64,000 nt of DNA from Pseudomonas cavernicola (GTDB taxonomy: Bacteria > Pseudomonadota > Gammaproteobacteria > Pseudomonadales > Pseudomonadaceae): contig NZ_QYUR01000008.1 of the NCBI RefSeq assembly GCF_003596405.1, positions 744,001 to 808,000 of the forward strand. The letters run 5' to 3'. Made by a program: the position numbers and the translations under genes. Positions 29,201 through 38,680 of the stretch are shown here, piece after piece; position 1 is the first letter of the stretch, and each line of letters starts with the position of its first letter. Below the pieces are notes generated by a model. It searched no databases, was not told the origin of the DNA, and worked only from the letters and a program-made list of their open reading frames with translations.

Positions 29201-29390
29201 CGGCGAGGCCGCCGATCCAGAAGTCGACCAGATTCAGGCCGGCTTCCACGCCGGCCCAACCCCCGGTGCTAAGGAGTGGGCTACCGATGAGGCTTGCCAG
29301 CGATCCACCTCCACCTAACGCGGTGGATTCTTCCGCCAAGAGGATCTGCCGCAGGATGAAATCTAAATCCGATTTGTTGAGCGTGGCCAT
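26272..29390 (-). pseudogene. Decayed RTX/haem-peroxidase-family exoprotein gene
   Basis: One minus-strand gene read in four frames. It starts MATLNKSDLDFILRQILLAE at 29390 (SD GAGGAAACAG). After about 40 residues it jumps from SLIGSPLLSTG to GGWAGVEAGLNLVDFWIGGL. In bacterial animal-type haem peroxidases with calcium repeats these parts flank the catalytic domain, so that domain appears deleted. Frame changes follow near 28,735, 28,000 and 27,253 (for the last, LQGARG-stop against expected [12 protein letters not shown], one extra base in a homopolymer). The C-terminal half carries Ig-like repeats ([28 protein letters not shown]) and many GGxGxDxLx nonapeptides, such as [20 protein letters not shown], for Ca2+ binding and type I secretion. 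No secretion genes adjoin. Confidence 0.8.
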
Positions 29391-30103
29391 TTCTGTTTCC
29401 TCAATGAGCAAAGCACAGTTGAGAAACCACATGCATAAGTCATGGCTGCAAAGGCGTGGTTAACCCTTGTGAGAAGAGAGTTCAGTTACGGGTAATAGGA
29501 AAGAAGCCGGCACGAAACCCCAGCTGAAGCGCTTGCGCTCATCAGTGTTCGGTTGCGCGTTGTGGTTCTGTCCCGTGACAACACCGTGCCATATGGCCGG
29601 TGCTGCCTCATGCGTGTGGCGGTCCGAGAAGCTGGGGCCAGATGAAGATGCGCTTGCGGAAAGGAGCCACCCGTCTGTGCGCAGGCAGGACGATGTCCAC
29701 CATGCTCTCCTGAGTGCTAGGCGTTTCCATCAGCAGCAGCTGCCCTCGCCGGCTTCGAATGCCTCGTCCACCGTGACATTCGCGTTCGCTAAAGACCTAC
29801 CCAACCATACCTGTCAGATAACCGTCAATTTCCCATTAAAGACCAGGTATGAAATATACGTTATTGAATTAACAAACTATACCTAACGTATTAATTGTGC
29901 GAACAGCGCCACTATGGCAGGCAGTTCCTACATGCCCCAGCGTCCACGTCACCACGCGGGCTAGACATCACAACCCGCGCATCCGTTGCTACGAAGAACA
30001 GGAATGCTCGTACTTGAACGGTGTAGCCTCGAACGTACCCATGCCGCCAAGGACAAGGTGCCCCTAAGCTGAGATCATCAGCCTGGTTAGACATACTGGC
30101 TTT
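29391..30103. other. Non-coding interval upstream of the RTX gene
   Basis: About 710 bases with no gene I can support. An AT-rich patch (29805-29895) includes a GGTAT / TATACC inverted pair. Short open frames here have no recognisable similarity. Confidence 0.5.
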
Positions 30104-30200
30104 TCAAAACGTCGAGCAGCGGTTCAGCTCGGCGATCAGCGCCGAATTGAACACGTTGAAGGTATGCGAGTGGTTCAGGGTGATCTGCCCTACTACCCGG
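30104..30200 (-). pseudogene. Fragment resembling the N-terminus of an enoyl-CoA hydratase
   Basis: On the minus strand this reads VVGQITLNHSHTFNVFNSAL then IAELNRCSTF and a stop. The pattern matches the first strand and helix of crotonase-fold hydratases (typically ITLNRPEVFNAFNSALIAEL). Nothing upstream extends it, since a BIME begins at 30208. It lies 290 bases downstream of an acyl-CoA dehydrogenase in a cluster that otherwise lacks a hydratase, so it is probably the remains of that step. The identification rests on a short stretch. Confidence 0.5.
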
Positions 30201-30207
30201 AAATCAA

Positions 30208-30272
30208 TGTAGGAGCGAGTTTGAACTCGCGATTAGCCATTACCCGGATCGCGAGCAGAGCTCGCTCCTACA
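30208..30272. repeat. BIME (REP pair)
   Basis: TGTAGGAGCGAGTTTGAACTCGCGAT faces ATCGCGAGCAGAGCTCGCTCCTACA around GATTAGCCATTACCCG. Nearly the same unit recurs at 30353-30416. Confidence 0.85.
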
Positions 30273-30352
30273 AAAGCCGAAACCCGGTTTTTCCCTTTCA
30301 TTCAAGTACCAAGCGGCTTAACCACAACAGACCTAGGCGAAAACGCAAATCC

Positions 30353-30416
30353 TGTAGGAGCGAGTTCTACTCGCGATTAGCCATTACCCGGATCGCGAGC
30401 AGAGTTCGCTCCGACA
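30353..30416. repeat. BIME (second copy)
   Basis: Same architecture and central sequence (GATTAGCCATTACCCGGATC) as the element 145 bases to its left, with a few substitutions (TTCTACTCGC for TTGAACTCGC; CTCCGACA for CTCCTACA). Confidence 0.85.
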
Positions 30417-30492
30417 AAGGCCAAAACCCAGTTTCAGCGCACGCGATCAAGAGGACTCGTAGCCCGCTGCGAATCCGCGAAGAGGCGCTGGC

Positions 30493-31620
30493 TCAAAGAT
30501 TGCGCGCAATCACCATCCGCTGAACGTCACTGGTGCCTTCATAGATCTGGCAGACGCGCACATCGCGATAGATACGCTCAACCGGGAAGTCGTTGAGATA
30601 GCCATAACCGCCCAACGTCTGGATCGCTGCGGAGCAGACCCGCTCGGCCATCTCCGAGGCGAACAACTTGGCCATCGACGCCTCGCTCAAACAGGGCAGA
30701 CCAGCATCACGCAGGGCTGCGGTGTGATGCACCATTTGCCGCGCCACGGCGATTTCCGTCGCCATATCCGCCAGGCGGAATGCCACCGCCTGATGCTGCA
30801 TCAACGGCTTGCCAAAGGTCTCGCGCTCGTGGGCGTAATCACGCGCCACCTCGAACGCCGCGCGGGCCATGCCCACCGCTTGCGCGGCGATGCCGATCCG
30901 GCCGCCTTCCAGGTTGGCCAGGGCGATCCGGTAACCTTGCCCTTCCTCGCCTAGCCGCAGCTCGGCCGGGATGCGCAGGTCGTTAAAGACGATCTGGCAG
31001 GTATCCGAAGCGTGCTGCCCCAGTTTGTCCTCGACCCGTGCCACTTCGTAGCCCGGCGTATCGGTCGGCACGATAAAGGCGCTGATGCCGTTTTTACCGG
31101 CCGCAGGGTCAGTCACCGCGAAGGTGATCACCACCCCGGCATGGCTCCCGGAGGTGATGAATTGCTTGGTGCCGTTCAGCACATAGTGATCACCATCGCG
31201 GCGTGCCCGGGTCTTCAGAGCGCTCGCGTCGGAGCCGGCCTGTGGCTCGGTCAGGGCAAAGGCGCCGATGATTTCCCCGCTCGCCAGCCGCGTCAGGTAA
31301 CGCTGTTTTTGCTCGTCGCTGCCAAACTTGTAGATCGGCATGCAGCCCACCGAGTTATGCACGCTCATGATGGTCGAGCAGGCGCCATCGCCGGCGGCGA
31401 TTTCCTCCAGTGCCATGGCATAAGCCAGGTGTCCGGTTTGCGCGCCACCCCACTGCTCCGGCACCAGCATGCCGAGAAAGCCCAACGCGGACATCTCGCG
31501 CAAAGCTTCAGCCGGGTAGCGGTGCTCGCGATCCCAGTCGGCGGCAAAAGGTTTCAAACGTTCCTGAGCGAACTGGCGGGCAACGTCGCGGATTTGCAGG
31601 TCTTGTTCCGAGGGAATCAT
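30493..31620 (-). CDS. Acyl-CoA dehydrogenase, short/branched-chain type
   Basis: FAD enzyme of 375 residues that introduces the alpha-beta double bond in an acyl-CoA. Motifs are [20 protein letters not shown] (FAD/substrate), [13 protein letters not shown], the dimer segment [20 protein letters not shown], and the catalytic-Glu segment [19 protein letters not shown]. It resembles butyryl/isobutyryl/2-methylbutyryl-CoA dehydrogenases. It is the last intact gene of a minus-strand cluster with ligase, SDR and thiolase, 14 bases after the thiolase stop, and lies just before the enoyl-CoA hydratase remnant. Confidence 0.93.
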   Translation of the reverse strand: MIPSEQDLQIRDVARQFAQERLKPFAADWDREHRYPAEALREMSALGFLGMLVPEQWGGAQTGHLAYAMALEEIAAGDGACSTIMSVHNSVGCMPIYKFGSDEQKQRYLTRLASGEIIGAFALTEPQAGSDASALKTRARRDGDHYVLNGTKQFITSGSHAGVVITFAVTDPAAGKNGISAFIVPTDTPGYEVARVEDKLGQHASDTCQIVFNDLRIPAELRLGEEGQGYRIALANLEGGRIGIAAQAVGMARAAFEVARDYAHERETFGKPLMQHQAVAFRLADMATEIAVARQMVHHTAALRDAGLPCLSEASMAKLFASEMAERVCSAAIQTLGGYGYLNDFPVERIYRDVRVCQIYEGTSDVQRMVIARNL

Positions 31621-31634
31621 GCTGTTCTCCAGTC

Positions 31635-32828
31635 TCAGCGCAGTCGTTCGACGGCGATTGCGGTGGCTTCGCCGCCACCGATGCAGATGGCCGCCACGCC
31701 GCGATTGAGGTCGTACTGTTTCAGTGCCGACAGCAACGTGACCAAGATTCGCGCCCCAGACGCACCAATCGGATGACCGAGAGCACAGGCACCGCCGTGG
31801 ATATTGACCTTATCGTGCGGCAGGTCGAGATCGCGCATGGCGGCCATGGTGACCACCGCGAAGGCCTCGTTGATCTCGAACAGATCGACCTCACCCATCG
31901 ACCAGCCGGTTTTCTGCATCAGCCGCTGCAGCGCACCAATCGGCGCAGTGGGAAACAGGTTTGGCGCATCGGCGAACGAGGCATGCCCACGAATCGCCGC
32001 CAGTGGCGTAAGGCCGCGTCGTTCGGCTTGCGACAGGCGCATCAGCAGCAGCGCCGCGGCACCGTCGGAAATCGAACTGGAGTTGGCCGCCGTCACCGTG
32101 CCCCCTTCGCGGAACGCCGGTTTCAGGGTTGGAATCTTCTCCGGCAGAGCCTTCGGCGGTTGCTCGTCGCTGCTCACTTCACGGCTAGCCTTGCCGGATT
32201 GGGCCTGCACCGGGGCGATCTCATCGGCAAAGCGGCCGTTGGCCATCGCTTGCTGAGCCCGGCTCAGCGACGCCAGCGCAAACGCATCCTGCGCCTCACG
32301 GCTAAAGCCATAGGCCTGGGCGCACTCTTCGGCAAAAGTGCCCATCAGCCGGCCCTTGTCGTACGCATCTTCCAGGCCATCGAGGAACATGTGATCGAGC
32401 ACCCGACCGTGGCCCATGCGATAACCGCTGCGTGCCCGCTCCAGCAGATATGGCGCGTTGGACATGCTTTCCATGCCGCCGGCCAGCACCACCTCGGCGC
32501 TGCCGGCCAGCAACAGGTCATGCGCCAGCATGCTGGCTTTCATGCCCGAACCGCACATTTTGTTGACCGTCGAACACACGGTGCCGCGTGCCAGCCCGGC
32601 GCCGAGCGCCGCTTGACGTGCGGGCGCCTGGCCCTGTCCGGCTGGCAGCACGCAGCCGAGGATCACTTCATCGATCTCCGTTGCCTGCAGCCCGGCCCGC
32701 GCCACCGCGGCGCGAATCGCCGTGGCGCCTAGTTCGGCGGCGCTGACGTCCTTGAAGTCCCCCAGAAAACCACCCATCGGCGTGCGAGCGGCACTGACGA
32801 TGACGACTGGATCGTGTTGATTACGCAT
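31635..32828 (-). CDS. Acetyl-CoA C-acyltransferase (thiolase)
   Basis: Thiolase of 397 residues that cleaves 3-ketoacyl-CoA with CoA, or condenses acetyl-CoA. The nucleophile Cys is in [13 protein letters not shown], the second active-site motif is [20 protein letters not shown] (His), and the C-terminal acid/base Cys is in [15 protein letters not shown] (from EINEAFAVV) is also present. It sits between the SDR and acyl-CoA dehydrogenase genes of a beta-oxidation cluster, so the degradative role is likely. Confidence 0.94.
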   Translation of the reverse strand: MRNQHDPVVIVSAARTPMGGFLGDFKDVSAAELGATAIRAAVARAGLQATEIDEVILGCVLPAGQGQAPARQAALGAGLARGTVCSTVNKMCGSGMKASMLAHDLLLAGSAEVVLAGGMESMSNAPYLLERARSGYRMGHGRVLDHMFLDGLEDAYDKGRLMGTFAEECAQAYGFSREAQDAFALASLSRAQQAMANGRFADEIAPVQAQSGKASREVSSDEQPPKALPEKIPTLKPAFREGGTVTAANSSSISDGAAALLLMRLSQAERRGLTPLAAIRGHASFADAPNLFPTAPIGALQRLMQKTGWSMGEVDLFEINEAFAVVTMAAMRDLDLPHDKVNIHGGACALGHPIGASGARILVTLLSALKQYDLNRGVAAICIGGGEATAIAVERLR

Positions 32829-32851
32829 GTTTTATCTCCTCAGTCGCGTAG

Positions 32852-32877
32852 GTCGGGTTAGCGCAGCGTAACCCGAC
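32852..32877. repeat. GTCGGGTTA / TAACCCGAC palindrome
   Basis: Nine-base stem with an 8-nt loop between the SDR and thiolase genes. It is a sister of the element at 13280-13307. A further half-copy (GTCGGGTTACG) lies near 32908. Confidence 0.6.
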
Positions 32878-32957
32878 ATCTGCTCCCACCACCGCATACG
32901 TCGCCCGTCGGGTTACGCCTACGGTTTTGCCTTCAACAGGTAATTGGGACATGGCTT

Positions 32958-33725
32958 TTATTTAGCGGCCATGCGAATGGCGCCGTCCAGACGAATCACC
33001 TCGCCGTTGAGCATGCTGTTTTCGATGATGTGGCGCACCAGCGCGGCGTACTCATCCGGGCGGCCGAGGCGCGGCGGGAATGGCACGCTGGCGCCCAGGG
33101 AGTCCTGCACCTCCTGGGGCATGCTGGTCAGCATCGGAGTGGCAAAAATGCCCGGGGCGATGGTCATCACGCGAATACCGAAGCGCGCCAGCTCGCGCGC
33201 AATCGGCAGGGTCATGCCGACCACGCCGCTTTTCGAGGCGGCATAAGCGGCCTGGCCGATCTGCCCGTCGAACGCCGCGACCGAGGCGGTGTTGATGATC
33301 ACCCCGCGCTCACCGCCCTCGTCCGCCGGCCCCTGGGACATAGCCTCGGCAGCCAGGCGCAGCATGTTGAAGGTGCCGATCAGGTTGACGCCGATAACCC
33401 GGGCAAAGCTCTCCAGGCCGTGGACGCCATGCTTGCCGACGACCTTTTCCGCCGGCGCAACGCCCGCGCAGTTGGCCAGGCCATGCAAGGCGCCAAAATA
33501 CTCCAGGGCACAGGCGATCGCCTGACGGCCATCGGCTTCCTGGGTGATATCGGCTTTGACGAAGCGCGCATTGCGGCCCAACTCCGCGGCACGGGCAAGC
33601 CCGGCCTCGGCATTCAGATCGGCCAGCAGCACTTTGCCGCCGTTGGCAATCAACATTTGAGCCGTCGCCAAGCCCAACCCGGAACTGGCGCCGGTCACCA
33701 GGAATACACGGTCTTCGATACGCAA
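32958..33725 (-). CDS. SDR-family 3-hydroxyacyl-CoA dehydrogenase (type 2-like)
   Basis: NAD-dependent short-chain dehydrogenase of 255 residues, similar to 3-hydroxyacyl-CoA dehydrogenase type 2 (HSD17B10), which acts on 3-hydroxy and 2-methyl-3-hydroxyacyl-CoA. The Rossmann motif is [10 protein letters not shown] (near residues 12-21), the NAD-ring motif NCAG, the catalytic Ser in [11 protein letters not shown], and the YAASK pair YxxxK. The start is set at a TTG (33725) because AAGGAG sits six bases before it and the protein then begins (M)[11 protein letters not shown]; the open frame upstream runs over the ribosome site. Part of the beta-oxidation cluster. Confidence 0.9.
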   Translation of the reverse strand: MRIEDRVFLVTGASSGLGLATAQMLIANGGKVLLADLNAEAGLARAAELGRNARFVKADITQEADGRQAIACALEYFGALHGLANCAGVAPAEKVVGKHGVHGLESFARVIGVNLIGTFNMLRLAAEAMSQGPADEGGERGVIINTASVAAFDGQIGQAAYAASKSGVVGMTLPIARELARFGIRVMTIAPGIFATPMLTSMPQEVQDSLGASVPFPPRLGRPDEYAALVRHIIENSMLNGEVIRLDGAIRMAAK

Positions 33726-33769
33726 AACGTTCTCCTTAATCAATCAGTACTGAGTCGATCGACTCCGAA

Positions 33770-35434
33770 TCACTGCGCAGCCGCGTGCGGTTCGGCTTCA
33801 CGTTGTTTGGCGATTTCCTGATTACGCAGCAGGAACCGCTGGATCTTGCCGCTCGGGGTCTTCGGCAGTTCGAGCACGAACTCGATTTCACGCGGATAGG
33901 CGTGGGCGGACAGGCGCTTGCGCACGTACTGCTGCAGCTCTTCGGCCAACTGCGCTGAGGGCAGGTACTGCACGCCGAGCACCACGAAGGCCTTGATCAG
34001 TTCGGTACGTTCGGGGTCCGGTTTGCCGATCACCGCGGCTTCGATCACTGCCGGATGTTCGATCAGCGCGCTCTCGACATCGAAGGGGCCAATCCGGTAG
34101 CCGGACGTGGTGATCACATCATCTGCCCGGCCGACGAAGCTGATGCTACCGTCGTCATTCAGTTCAACCGTGTCGCCACTCAGGTAGTAGTCACCGACAA
34201 AGGCCTTGGTCGGCTCCCCCAGATAACCGGGAAACCAGAACAGCGGCGAGTGCTTCCGGTCGATGGCGAGGATGCCCGGCTCGCCTGGTGGCAATTCGCG
34301 GTTCTGCTCGTCCAGCACCACCACCCGATGACCGGGCACCGAGAAGCCTGCCGCGCCGATGCGTACCGGATGCTCCAGCGCGTGGTGATTGCACAGCACC
34401 ATGCCCAGCTCGGTCTGCCCGTAGTGGTCGTGGATGGGCACGCCAAGCTGATCGTCGAACCAGCGAATCACCTCAGGAGTAAGCGGCTCGCCGGCGCTAC
34501 TGGCTACGCGCAAGCAGCCCTTGATCGACTGGACGACCTCGGCAGCGTTGGCCAGCAGCAGGCGATACGCCGTCGGTGAACCGGCCAGATTGCTGACGGC
34601 ATATTTGCGGATGATCCGGCAGGTACTTTCGACCGTGAACGGGCCATCGTAGAAAGTGGTCGGATGGCCCAGCGCCAGTGGCCCGGTCACTGCGTAGTAG
34701 AGCCCATAGGCCCAGCCCGGGTCGGCAAGGTTCCAGAACGAATCCTCGGGGCGCAGGTCGATCGCATCGCGCATGTAGCCGATAAACGCGATCAGCGCCT
34801 TGAGCGGCACCGGCAAAGATTTAGCCGGCCCGGTGGTGCCCGAAGTAAACATCATCAGGAACGGATCTTCGGCCGTGCGCATGACCGGCTCGAACTCTGA
34901 GGAATGCCGCTCGATTTCCGCCCAAAAGCTGAAATCGCCACGGGCGATCCCCTGCCCTTTGGCGCCGCCCACGGTGACGATGGTAGGCGGGCTGTCCACC
35001 TCATCGAGTTTCGGCCGATTCGTGCCGTCGGTGACCAACACACGAGGGCCGGCGATCTTCACCCGATGCTCGATGGCTTTCGGGCCAAAGGCGGTGAACA
35101 GCGGTTGATAGACCGCACCGAGGCGCCAGGTACCGAGGATGGTGATGAGCAGTTCCGGAGTGCGCGGCAAGAGGCCCGACACGCAGTCGCCGGGGCGCAC
35201 GCCTTGGCTGTGAAGGAAGTTGGCGAAACGCCCGGAGAGTTCTTTGAGCTGGCTGAAGGTGTAGTTCGCGGTCAAGCCGTCACGGCCCTCCCAGAACAAG
35301 GCGATCCGCCCCGGCAAGGCATGCCGGTCGCAGCATTCGACACAGGCATTGAGGGCATCGAGAGTGCCCGCAAGGTCGGCGTTGGCAGTGCTGGCGTAAT
35401 CGAACCCAGTTGCGGCAGTAACGTAGTCGCGCAT
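33770..35434 (-). CDS. AMP-dependent acyl-CoA synthetase (medium/short-chain type)
   Basis: ANL-superfamily ligase of 554 residues that activates a carboxylic acid to its CoA thioester. The P-loop is MMFTSGTTGPAKSLPV (about residues 195-210), A5 is DHYGQTELGM, A7 includes YYLSGDTVELNDDGSISFVG, A8 is RADDVITTSGYRIGPFDVES, and the catalytic Lys is in TPSGKIQRF. It resembles the medium-chain ACSM group. As the first gene of the minus-strand cluster it would supply the acyl-CoA used by the downstream dehydrogenase, hydroxyacyl-CoA dehydrogenase and thiolase. The acid is unknown; branched short chains are plausible. Confidence 0.92.
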   Translation of the reverse strand: MRDYVTAATGFDYASTANADLAGTLDALNACVECCDRHALPGRIALFWEGRDGLTANYTFSQLKELSGRFANFLHSQGVRPGDCVSGLLPRTPELLITILGTWRLGAVYQPLFTAFGPKAIEHRVKIAGPRVLVTDGTNRPKLDEVDSPPTIVTVGGAKGQGIARGDFSFWAEIERHSSEFEPVMRTAEDPFLMMFTSGTTGPAKSLPVPLKALIAFIGYMRDAIDLRPEDSFWNLADPGWAYGLYYAVTGPLALGHPTTFYDGPFTVESTCRIIRKYAVSNLAGSPTAYRLLLANAAEVVQSIKGCLRVASSAGEPLTPEVIRWFDDQLGVPIHDHYGQTELGMVLCNHHALEHPVRIGAAGFSVPGHRVVVLDEQNRELPPGEPGILAIDRKHSPLFWFPGYLGEPTKAFVGDYYLSGDTVELNDDGSISFVGRADDVITTSGYRIGPFDVESALIEHPAVIEAAVIGKPDPERTELIKAFVVLGVQYLPSAQLAEELQQYVRKRLSAHAYPREIEFVLELPKTPSGKIQRFLLRNQEIAKQREAEPHAAAQ

Positions 35435-35687
35435 CGCTATGACACTCCGGTTTGTTCTTGGGTAGAGCTAGCCGGATATTCGCGCTGCGGGGTGGCGGCG
35501 GCAATGTCGAAAGCCACCATTGTCAGTGAGCGGTTTGGACACGCCGGGAAAACACGCATCTGCGCAAACTGCATGATCCGCAAAGGCTCACGCAGCCCGC
35601 GCAAACGCCGATTGCACGCGGAACGGGTTCATCGAACCCAGCGGGTGGTTGGCCAGGCTGTTCAGCGCCGGCCAGACTGTTCAAGGT

Positions 35688-37373
35688 TTAGCGCACATGC
35701 ACGTAGGTGCCGGGCGCGGCCTCCATCGGCGGGTGGTTCTGGCTGCCCAGCGCCGGCAGGGTTTCCCGTTGCTCGCCGGAGCGCGCCTGAATCCAGCCCA
35801 GCCAATCTGGCCACCAGCTGCCATCGTGCTTCTGCGCGTCGAAGTACCAGGCACGCGGGTCGGACGACAGTGTGTTGTGCTCCAGGTAGTTGGCCTTGGG
35901 GTTACCTGGCGGGTTGAGGATGCTCTGGATATGCCCGCTATTGGATAGCACGAAGCGCCGTTCGCCACCGAGCAGCAGGGTCGAGCGATAGACCGCATCC
36001 CAGGGCGTGATGTGGTCGTTGATGCCGGCGATGCTGAAGCTGTCGACCGTGACCTTCTGCAGGTCGATCGGCGTGCCGCAGACCTCCAAGCCGCCAGGAT
36101 GGGTGAGCGGGTTGTGCTTGAAGAAGTCCAGCAGATCGCCATGCAGGGCGGCTGGCAGACGGGTGTTGTCGTTGTTCCAGTAGAGAATGTCGAAGGCCGG
36201 GGGTTGCTTGCCGAGCAGGTAGTTGTTGACCCAATAGTTCCAGATCAGGTCATTCGGGCGCATCCAGGCGAAGACCTTGGCCATGTCGCGGCCATCCAGC
36301 ACGCCTTGCTGATAGGAGCGGCGCTTGGCGGCTTCCAGGGTTTGCTCATCGACAAACAACATGGCTGAGCTGTCGATCTGACTGTCCAGCAGGCTGACCA
36401 GGTAGGTGGCGCTGGCGACTTTGCGCAGCTGCCGTTTGGCTTGCAAGTGGCCTTGCAGGGCGGCGATGCTCAGGCCGCCGGCGCAGGCGCCCATCAGGTG
36501 GGCCTCCTTGCTGCCGCTGATGGCGCGGGTCACATCGAGGGCTTCTTCGATGGCCTGTACATAACTCGAGAGGCCCCACTCGCGATGGCGGGCGTTCGGG
36601 TTGCGCCAACTGATGATGAACACCTGCAAGCCGTTCTTCAGCGCGTACTGGACGAAGCTCTTCTCCGCGCTGAGGTCGAAGATGTAGTACTTGTTGATTT
36701 GCGGCGGCACGATCAGCAGCGGGCAGGCGTACTGCTTTTCGCTCATCGGCTGGTACTGGATCAGCTCCAGCAGCTCGTTGCGGAACACCACGGCGCCGGG
36801 GGTGGTGGCGATATTTCGGCCGACTTCGAAGGCCTGTTTGCTGACCTGGCTGGGCATGCCGCCGTTGTGCACCAGGTCGTCGAGCAGATGACGAATCCCC
36901 TTGAACAGGCTGGCGCCGCCGGTGTTGAACAGCTCTTTGACCGCCAGCGGATTGAGCGGGCTGTTGGACGGCGACAGCGCATCGCCGAGCTGGGCCAAGA
37001 TGAAGCGCGCGCGCGCTTGGTCGTCGGTCGCCAGGTTGCTCTCGTCGACCCAGGCGTTCAGTTGCTTCTGCCAGGCCAGATAGGCCTGCAGGCTGCGGCG
37101 GTAGAAGGGGTTGAGTCGCCAGGATGGATCCTGGAAGCGCGCATCCTGGGCGTGGGGTTGGTGCGACGTATCGCCGAGCAGCACGCGGCCCAGTTGGCCG
37201 CCGAGGGCCAGAGCATGGCGGGCGCTGTGGATCGGTTGCTTGATGCCCTGCAGCGCCAGGGTACGCAACGTGGGGAACAGATTGCGGCCACGCAGGCCGA
37301 GCATTGCGCTTTGTTCTGCATTCTCAAAGGACGCGGGTACGGGCAAGGCGCCCGCCGCTGGTTTCTCTCGCAT
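35688..37373 (-). CDS. phaC2: Class II poly(3-hydroxyalkanoate) synthase, PhaC2 type
   Basis: Granule-associated polymerase of 561 residues that joins medium-chain (R)-3-hydroxyacyl-CoA units into PHA. The lipase-like box is GACAGG with catalytic Cys297; the Asp and His partners lie in SFSIAGINDHITPWDAVY and NSGHIQSILNPPGNPKANY. The N-terminus MREKPAAGALPVPASFENAE matches PhaC2 better than PhaC1. GGAG precedes the ATG. It follows phaG by 104 bases on the same strand. The usual phaC1-phaZ-phaC2-phaD context is absent, so this is an isolated synthase. Confidence 0.94.
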   Translation of the reverse strand: MREKPAAGALPVPASFENAEQSAMLGLRGRNLFPTLRTLALQGIKQPIHSARHALALGGQLGRVLLGDTSHQPHAQDARFQDPSWRLNPFYRRSLQAYLAWQKQLNAWVDESNLATDDQARARFILAQLGDALSPSNSPLNPLAVKELFNTGGASLFKGIRHLLDDLVHNGGMPSQVSKQAFEVGRNIATTPGAVVFRNELLELIQYQPMSEKQYACPLLIVPPQINKYYIFDLSAEKSFVQYALKNGLQVFIISWRNPNARHREWGLSSYVQAIEEALDVTRAISGSKEAHLMGACAGGLSIAALQGHLQAKRQLRKVASATYLVSLLDSQIDSSAMLFVDEQTLEAAKRRSYQQGVLDGRDMAKVFAWMRPNDLIWNYWVNNYLLGKQPPAFDILYWNNDNTRLPAALHGDLLDFFKHNPLTHPGGLEVCGTPIDLQKVTVDSFSIAGINDHITPWDAVYRSTLLLGGERRFVLSNSGHIQSILNPPGNPKANYLEHNTLSSDPRAWYFDAQKHDGSWWPDWLGWIQARSGEQRETLPALGSQNHPPMEAAPGTYVHVR

Positions 37374-37477
37374 GGATCACACTCCATCTTATTATCGTCA
37401 TAGAGCCAAACAGAAAGGGCTTGTACCAAGGCACGCCAAACTACCGCGCGAGGAATCAACCCAGAGTCACGCCCCCT

Positions 37478-38413
37478 CTAGCGGGTCAAGTGGCTATGTG
37501 CCGCACTGTGGCTATAGAGACGGCCACTGGCTGCGTAGCGGTGTAGGCTGCCCAGCGGCGGCGTGCTCTTCGGCTTGGCCAGGCTGGAAACCGGCTGCAG
37601 AAAGCCGAGCAAGGCCTGCTGGGTGTCGTGCCAGGCCGCCTTGTGTTCCATATCGAGGAAGTGCCCGGTGTTCTTGATGGTGCGGAACTGGCACTGACGG
37701 ACATGGCCGGCAAACAGGCGGGCGTCTTCCGCCGAGGTGTACTCGTCCCATTCGCCGTTGACGAACAGCAGCGGAACCTCGATGGCGTCGGCGCAGGCGA
37801 CGTAGCACTGGGTGTCCTGGGTCAGCACCTCGCGGATATGAAAGTGCAGCTGCATGTATTCGTGCTCAGCCAGGCTGCTGACATGGCGGTAGTTGAAGCG
37901 CTTGAACAGCGACGGCAGGTGCTTGCCGATGGTGGTGTTGACCAAGCGGCCGACGTTGAAGCGGTCGCAGGCCTGGAGAAAGCTCAGGCCGCTCTCCAGG
38001 TAGTCGCGCATCGGCGTATTGATCCGCGCTGCGAATGAATTGATCACCGCCTTCTCGATCCGTCGCGGGCGCTGAGCCAGTGCCAGCAGGGTGGCCGCGC
38101 CGCCCCAGGAGAAGGACAGCACATGGTCGGCACAGAAGTGTTCGATCAACTCCAGCAGTATCTCTGCCTCGTCCTCCTTGCGGATCGGCTGGCCGTGACG
38201 GTTGTGCGGTCGCGATTGGCCGGCGTAGGGCTGGTCGTAGAGAATCACATTGAACCGCGGCTGCAAGTAACGCACCGTTTGAGCGAAGGATGCGGTGGTT
38301 GCCAGCGAGCCGTTGACCAGAATGATGGTCTTGTCGGCGGCGTCGTTGAGATAGCGCTCGGTATAAACCTTGTACTTCTTGTGAATCTCGACGATGGCAG
38401 TTTCTGGCTTCAT
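37478..38413 (-). CDS. phaG: (R)-3-hydroxyacyl-ACP thioesterase/transacylase PhaG
   Basis: Alpha/beta-fold protein of 311 residues that links fatty-acid synthesis to PHA by releasing or transferring (R)-3-hydroxyacyl groups from ACP. Family features are TIILVNGSLATTASFAQTVR, the nucleophile elbow VLSFSWGGAATLLALA, the Asp in NGEWDEYTSAEDARLF and the His in IKNTGHFLDMEHKAA. RhlA is the nearest paralogue, but PhaG fits better on GKHLPSLFKRFNYRHVSSL. The ATG at 38413 has AAGGATAAC upstream; the frame opens earlier without a ribosome site. Adjacent to phaC2, which suggests PHA made from unrelated carbon sources. Confidence 0.88.
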   Translation of the reverse strand: MKPETAIVEIHKKYKVYTERYLNDAADKTIILVNGSLATTASFAQTVRYLQPRFNVILYDQPYAGQSRPHNRHGQPIRKEDEAEILLELIEHFCADHVLSFSWGGAATLLALAQRPRRIEKAVINSFAARINTPMRDYLESGLSFLQACDRFNVGRLVNTTIGKHLPSLFKRFNYRHVSSLAEHEYMQLHFHIREVLTQDTQCYVACADAIEVPLLFVNGEWDEYTSAEDARLFAGHVRQCQFRTIKNTGHFLDMEHKAAWHDTQQALLGFLQPVSSLAKPKSTPPLGSLHRYAASGRLYSHSAAHSHLTR

Positions 38414-38664
38414 GTCGTTATCCTTCTGGCACAAGTTGGGCTCAGCGGACAGCGTGAGCGGCTGTTCGCAGGCCATATGGTAGACAGCAGAACTCCCACA
38501 CCTGACAGTTGGGCGCCAGGCGAATAAATTAACAACTTATTTACTTTCAATTAGTTACGGAGGTTAAGCGGATGATTTCCGTGCATCAAAGCATAGGATT
38601 CCTCCGATTCCAGCAGGGCAGCACAGACAAACAACAACAGCGCGAGGGGTCTTAGATGGTCAGC

Positions 38665-38680
38665 GTGACCAGTCGGTCAC
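38665..38680. promoter_or_regulatory. Candidate dyad operator
   Basis: GTGACCAGTCGGTCAC is a perfect 6-bp inverted repeat around AGTC, 250 bases upstream of phaG. Its form is like TetR-family operators; no regulator gene is adjacent. Confidence 0.35.

Noticed and set aside
29533..29886. 117-codon plus-strand frame upstream of the RTX gene
   Set aside because: No recognisable similarity, uneven composition, and the AT-rich tail is unlike the coding sequence here.
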